A stretch of DNA of 64,000 bases, taken from assembly GCA_028718185.1 (NCBI GenBank), contig JAQUMH010000004.1, positions 136,334 to 200,333 of the forward strand, given 5' to 3'. Shown in pieces: positions 60,467 through 64,000 of the stretch. Under the pieces are notes generated by a model that saw only the letters and a list, made by a program, of their open reading frames with translations, did not search any database and had not been told where the DNA came from. Within the stretch, counting starts at the first letter, position 1; the number at the start of each line of letters is the position of its first letter. The position numbers and the translations under genes are program-made. The stretch is from Elusimicrobiota bacterium (GTDB taxonomy: Bacteria > Elusimicrobiota > UBA8919).

Positions 60467-62628
60467 GCTTTTTCTCTTTCTACTGACAGATATTCTTCTA
60501 TTTTATCTACAAATACTTCCCACCTGTTTGTACCTTCCGGTTTTCTTATAAAACCTTCTACTTCAAGACGACTTAAAACATCTGCTGCGCGACTGCCGAA
60601 ACCGTTTGTTTTCAGTAAGTCATATGAAATCCTTTTCCTTTCAAGTGCAAGTTCTAATGCTTGTACAAGTTCCTTTTTAGTCTCTTCAGAAGTCTCTTTC
60701 TTTTCACTTATCTCAATAGTTTCAAAAATATCTTCGTAATCCGGTTGTGCCTGCTTTTTAATAAATTTTACGACTTTTTCTATTTCTTTTAACGAAACAT
60801 AATTTCCCTGTAAACGTAATGGTCTTGAATAACCTGTTGGCAGATAAAGCATATCACCTCTTCCAATAAGGTCTTCTGCACCATTAACATCCAACACAAC
60901 ACGGGAATCTGTCTTAGAAAGAACCTGAAAGGCAATTCTTGCAGGCAGATTTCCTTTAATCACACCGGTAATAACATCAACAGACGGTCTCTGTGTTGCA
61001 AGAACCAGATGAATTCCGACTGCTCTCGCCATCTGTGCTAAACGCTGGATAGACTCTTCGACTTCTCTTGAAGCAATCAGCATCAAGTCAGCAAGTTCGT
61101 CTATAATAACTACAATATAATATTCTTTCTTCCCGCCTTCTTTTTCTATTTTTTCATTATAACCATCAATGTTTCTGACCGATTTTTTTGCAAATGTTTT
61201 ATAACGATGTTCCATAACTTTTACTAAAAGCCCGAGCGCTTTAGCTGCTTCTTTTGCGTCAGTAATTACTGTTGCCTCGCTTGCTTTTTTACCCGGGACG
61301 AAAAGATGCGGAATACCTTCATATACAGGAAGTTCCAACCGCTTCGGATCAATCAATAAGAATTTCAACTCGTCAGGTTTAGTTCTGCAAATTAATGACA
61401 TTATTATCGAGTTTATGCATACCGATTTTCCGCTGCCTGTAGCGCCTGCTATTAAAAGATGGGGCATTGGTGCAAGGTCATCGCAAAATGGTTCCCCGGA
61501 AGTTGTCTTGCCCAGAGCAAACGTCAAAAGTGATTTTGATTCAATAAATTTTTTGGATTTCAGGATTTCCTTTAACCCGACAATCGCTTGTTTTGGATTA
61601 GGAATCTCAATACCAACCGCAGATTTTCCCGGAATTGGAGCTAAAACTCTTATGGACTCTGTTTTCATGGAAAGCGAAATGTCATTTGAAAGATTTGTTA
61701 TTGAACTAACTTTAGTTCCAGGAGCAAGAACAATATCATATCTTGTTATTGAAGGTCCGGGATTTATAGCTTCAACTGTCGCAGTTATGTTGAAATCTGC
61801 AAGCGTTTTTATCAGTTTTTCAGCACATTCCCGCAGTTCATCTTCTACTACATGTGTTTCAACCGCTTTTGATTCATCTAAAAGATCAAGCGGCGGAAGT
61901 TCATATTTTAACTGTTCATTTACGATTTTCACTTCTTCAGTTTTTCTAACTATTGACGTTTTTTCAGCTGACGTTTTCTCTGCTGCAATTTTCCCGGTTA
62001 TCTTGGCTATTGGAATTTGTTTTACCGGAACCTGTTTTGTTTCTTCTGTTTTAATTATTACAGGTTTGGGTATCAAGACCTTTTGTGTTGATACTTTAGG
62101 AGTTAACTCTTTGGACGTTAACGACCTTTCCGTTGCTTTCTCTTCCGCTTCCCATAATATTTTCTTCTTTTTAGGTTTAAAAATCTTTTTTAACAAATCC
62201 ATAAAATCTTCAAAAGAAATACCTGTCGTAAGAAACACTGAAATAATTAAAATTCCAAAAGTAACAACCCACCCGCCGAATATTCCAACAATATTATTCA
62301 AACCTATCTCTGAATATTTTCCAATAAAACCGCCATAATTATTCGTTGCAGGTGTCGCTAAAGAAAAAATAGTACATATGGACCAGACAACAAATATATC
62401 AGAAATAAATTTTACGCTTGTAGAATTAAGTTTTTTATTAAAAATAATTTTTACTCCTAACCATGTAAGAACGATGGGAAATATGTAAGATGCTTGTCCG
62501 AATATTCTAAATAGAATTTTTGTCGTGTAACGTCCAAGTAATCCTGAATGCTGCGGGAAAAATAAAAACCACAAAATGAGAATTCCAATAATAAGTAATA
62601 TTAAACCGCGTATATCGTTCCGTTTCAT
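60463..62628 (-). CDS. ftsK: DNA translocase FtsK/SpoIIIE
   Basis: Pumps chromosomal DNA through the division septum and activates XerCD. The protein of about 721 residues has four N-terminal membrane helices, a Lys/Thr/Glu-rich linker (about 165-250), the motor with Walker A AGATGSGKSVCIN (about 405-417) and Walker B YIVVIIDELADLM, and a C-terminal winged gamma domain. I start it at ATG 62626-62628. The GTG 13 codons earlier lies entirely in the repeat 62630-62765. Confidence 0.95.
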   Translation of the reverse strand: MKRNDIRGLILLIIGILILWFLFFPQHSGLLGRYTTKILFRIFGQASYIFPIVLTWLGVKIIFNKKLNSTSVKFISDIFVVWSICTIFSLATPATNNYGGFIGKYSEIGLNNIVGIFGGWVVTFGILIISVFLTTGISFEDFMDLLKKIFKPKKKKILWEAEEKATERSLTSKELTPKVSTQKVLIPKPVIIKTEETKQVPVKQIPIAKITGKIAAEKTSAEKTSIVRKTEEVKIVNEQLKYELPPLDLLDESKAVETHVVEDELRECAEKLIKTLADFNITATVEAINPGPSITRYDIVLAPGTKVSSITNLSNDISLSMKTESIRVLAPIPGKSAVGIEIPNPKQAIVGLKEILKSKKFIESKSLLTFALGKTTSGEPFCDDLAPMPHLLIAGATGSGKSVCINSIIMSLICRTKPDELKFLLIDPKRLELPVYEGIPHLFVPGKKASEATVITDAKEAAKALGLLVKVMEHRYKTFAKKSVRNIDGYNEKIEKEGGKKEYYIVVIIDELADLMLIASREVEESIQRLAQMARAVGIHLVLATQRPSVDVITGVIKGNLPARIAFQVLSKTDSRVVLDVNGAEDLIGRGDMLYLPTGYSRPLRLQGNYVSLKEIEKVVKFIKKQAQPDYEDIFETIEISEKKETSEETKKELVQALELALERKRISYDLLKTNGFGSRAADVLSRLEVEGFIRKPEGTNRWEVFVDKIEEYLSVEREKA

Positions 62629-62629
62629 A

Positions 62630-62765
62630 AAATAGCACTCGCTTTGCTCGTGCACACGAATTATCACGAATTTTATCCGCTTTTATAGACCTCACAAATT
62701 TATTACGAATATTCGTGTTATATTCGTGATTTTTTATTATTCGTGTTTATTCGCGTGTATCGGAT
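62630..62765. repeat. AATTCGTG-rich repeat, copy 2
   Basis: Begins with GCACTCGCTTTGCTCGTGCA and continues with CACGAATTATCACGAATTTT and ACGAATATTCGTG words, in the same order as 17244-17370. It fills the gap between ftsK and uppP and ends at the ftsK start, to which it supplies a weak GCGAG site. Confidence 0.75.
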
Positions 62766-62794
62766 TCTGTTCCCGATACAATAAAATTCCGATA

Positions 62795-63562
62795 CTATAA
62801 AAATATCAATCCCACAATACCAACTATCCAGAGATAATATGAAAAAAGATGAAATTTCCTGCTAATTAGAATTTTTGACAAAACATAAAGCGACAAAATT
62901 CCTGAGAGCATTGCAATAATTCCGCCGGCAAGTATGTCAGTGTTGATAGAAAAATGCTTAAGTTCTAATAATCCCGCACCAAGAATTGCAGGAACCGACA
63001 AAAGCATTGAATATTTGAATGCATATTTCCTATTGAATCCTAACAAAAGTGCTGCGGAAATCGTAATTCCTGCCCGTGAAATCCCGGGCATTATTGCAAA
63101 CCCCTGAAACAGACCAATCAGCAGAAAATCAGATATTTTTGCAGTTGAATAATCTTTATCAATACTGTCCGATTTGGAAAACTTAGATGAAAACCACAGA
63201 ATTAATCCGGTTAAAATTAACATTACTAAGACAATTCTTGGTTGGGAAAACTTTTCTTCAAAATATTTTTTAAATAAAAGTCCTATGACTGCAGTAGGAA
63301 CAGAAGCTACTATAATTCCTATTAAAGTTTTTAATCCTTCTTCGCTTTTCCCAAATATTCCTTTAAGGATTTCTAAAATATCATTTCTAAAATAAATCAT
63401 AACTGCGAAAAGAGTCGCAAAATGCAAAAAAACATCAAACTCAATCTGATTGCCTATATTTAACAATTTTTGAAATATTATAAGATGTCCGCTGGACGAT
63501 ACAGGAAGAAATTCGGTAAGCCCTTGTACGAACCCAAGAAAAATCGATTTAAAAAAAGTCAT
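62795..63562 (-). CDS. uppP: Undecaprenyl-diphosphatase
   Basis: Recycles the lipid carrier of cell-wall synthesis by removing one phosphate; also gives bacitracin resistance. The 255-residue membrane protein has the BacA motifs LGFVQGLTEFLPVSSSGHLII (about residues 9-29) and ILFQGFAIMPGISRAGITISAALLLG-type PGISRSG (about 157-166). Eight or so membrane helices. It starts five bases after the winged-helix gene. Confidence 0.95.
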   Translation of the reverse strand: MTFFKSIFLGFVQGLTEFLPVSSSGHLIIFQKLLNIGNQIEFDVFLHFATLFAVMIYFRNDILEILKGIFGKSEEGLKTLIGIIVASVPTAVIGLLFKKYFEEKFSQPRIVLVMLILTGLILWFSSKFSKSDSIDKDYSTAKISDFLLIGLFQGFAIMPGISRAGITISAALLLGFNRKYAFKYSMLLSVPAILGAGLLELKHFSINTDILAGGIIAMLSGILSLYVLSKILISRKFHLFSYYLWIVGIVGLIFL

Positions 63563-63567
63563 TATTA

Positions 63568-63768
63568 TTATTTATTTATTGATACTTTGTAACCTTTTGC
63601 ATATTCAGTTATACTAATCTTACTTTCACGTGCAAGCCAACCGATACCCATATATAAAACAGTATTGGTAATTCCCAATGCCGATTTTAATTTTAATGCT
63701 GACACCTCACCGTTCTTTTCAAGATACTTCCAGATATCGCCGGCAGTTAAACCAATTTCTTGCAACAT
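63568..63768 (-). CDS. Winged-helix protein (DUF2582 type)
   Basis: A 66-residue winged-helix domain (LTAGDIWKYLEKNGEVSALKLKSALGI) with a short C-terminal wing (SITEYAKGYKVSI). I start it at the ATG 63766-63768, which has GGAGG nine bases upstream; the earlier start would add a Cys/Arg-rich extension. DUF2582 proteins are small putative DNA-binding proteins of unknown role, often coupled to fatty-acid or envelope genes, as here. Confidence 0.8.
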   Translation of the reverse strand: MLQEIGLTAGDIWKYLEKNGEVSALKLKSALGITNTVLYMGIGWLARESKISITEYAKGYKVSINK

Positions 63769-63835
63769 AATACATAACCTCCTTAAACATTTTACTACAA
63801 CGTTTATGTGCATTTATATACATTCTATCAAATTC

Positions 63836-64000
63836 TTATACGGGTTTTACCAAAAAAAGCACTTCGCCGCTGGAAATAGATTTTTTATTAACAGCCAGTA
63901 TTTTTATAATTTTACAACTAAAATCTGCTTTTATTTCATTCATAATTTTCATAGCTTCAATTATGCAAAGAGTTTTTCCCTCTTCCACAACATCACCCAC
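63836..64000 (-). CDS. accB: Biotin carboxyl carrier protein of acetyl-CoA carboxylase, C-terminus only
   Basis: The last 54 residues of a biotinyl domain are seen. The frame is open to the window edge. It contains the biotinylation motif EAMKIMNEI (the Lys receives biotin), preceded by GDVVEEGKTLC and followed by FSCKIIKIL and SGEVLFLVKP. It is the carrier of the carboxyl group for malonyl-CoA synthesis. Confidence 0.92.
   Translation of the reverse strand: MGDVVEEGKTLCIIEAMKIMNEIKADFSCKIIKILAVNKKSISSGEVLFLVKPV

Noticed and set aside
61415-62338. Long plus-strand open frame of 307 codons
   Set aside because: It lies wholly opposite ftsK, whose motifs are clear. The predicted protein is Ser/Phe-rich without motifs and has no ribosome binding site.

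Overview
The window is a stretch of AT-rich bacterial chromosome. Every gene I can support, about 65 protein genes and one tRNA, lies on the minus strand. A LolA carrier, lipoproteins, a RodZ-like protein, SppA, UppP and an L,D-transpeptidase point to a bacterium with a Gram-negative type envelope. An energy-converting-hydrogenase-related membrane complex without its [NiFe] cysteines, a PflX-type radical SAM activase and thiol-based arsenic detoxification fit an anaerobe. The intergenic DNA is crowded with small palindromes and degenerate 7- or 8-base repeats. I would place it in an uncultivated lineage (Elusimicrobiota or a similar candidate phylum is possible), but no rRNA is present and I cannot settle this.

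Layout in coordinate order (transcription runs right to left). 1-5.8 kb: a partial envelope protein, an L,D-transpeptidase and a complete Opp/Dpp peptide importer. 5.8-17.3 kb: an M16 protease pair, a standalone GAD-like domain, an Lrp-type sensor domain, NAD(P)HX epimerase, GalT, endonuclease V, a radical SAM activase, SppA, a secreted glycosidase-like protein, D-aminoacyl-tRNA deacylase and a LOG-like protein. 17.4-24 kb: tRNA-Arg(CCG) overlapping alaS, then recX, a Mut7-C protein, a release-factor-like protein, ligA and nusB. 24-29 kb: a riboflavin operon (ribD, a PHP-domain gene, ribE, ribBA, ribH) read from a promoter through an FMN riboswitch and an intrinsic terminator. 29-32 kb: an FmdB-type zinc ribbon, trxB, a decayed HigA antitoxin with its operator, and a RhuM-Fic protein. 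32-39 kb: a six-gene Ehr-like complex. 39.2-44 kb: a peroxiredoxin-like protein and a defence island made of an AAA ATPase with a TOPRIM-like partner and a D12 methylase with a probable endonuclease. 44-48.4 kb: a WecG/TagA glycosyltransferase and SMC. 48.9-54.9 kb: a methyltransferase and an arsenic operon (arsR, arsC, FeS protein, two thioredoxin-fold proteins, permease, CcdA, Acr3). 55-64 kb: DUF2142 protein, XerC/D, MBL hydrolase, PgpA, PgsA, RodZ-like, LolA, FtsK, UppP, a winged-helix protein and the end of the biotin carboxyl carrier protein.

The most striking signals are these. (1) Degenerate heptanucleotide or octanucleotide arrays lie between genes and also inside them: in alaS, in ribE, in the signal peptide of an M16 protease and over the stop codon of the epimerase. 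(2) A palindrome family occurs at five intergenic sites, one of which supplies the C-terminus of the glycosyltransferase. (3) One leader or promoter sequence is repeated in front of three unrelated accessory modules (Fic, AAA-TOPRIM, restriction-modification). (4) The Ehr complex lacks active-site cysteines and an adjacent ferredoxin subunit. (5) A permease appears to use an ATT start codon. (6) alaS ends inside a tRNA gene. (7) A PHP-family hydrolase is translationally coupled into the riboflavin operon.
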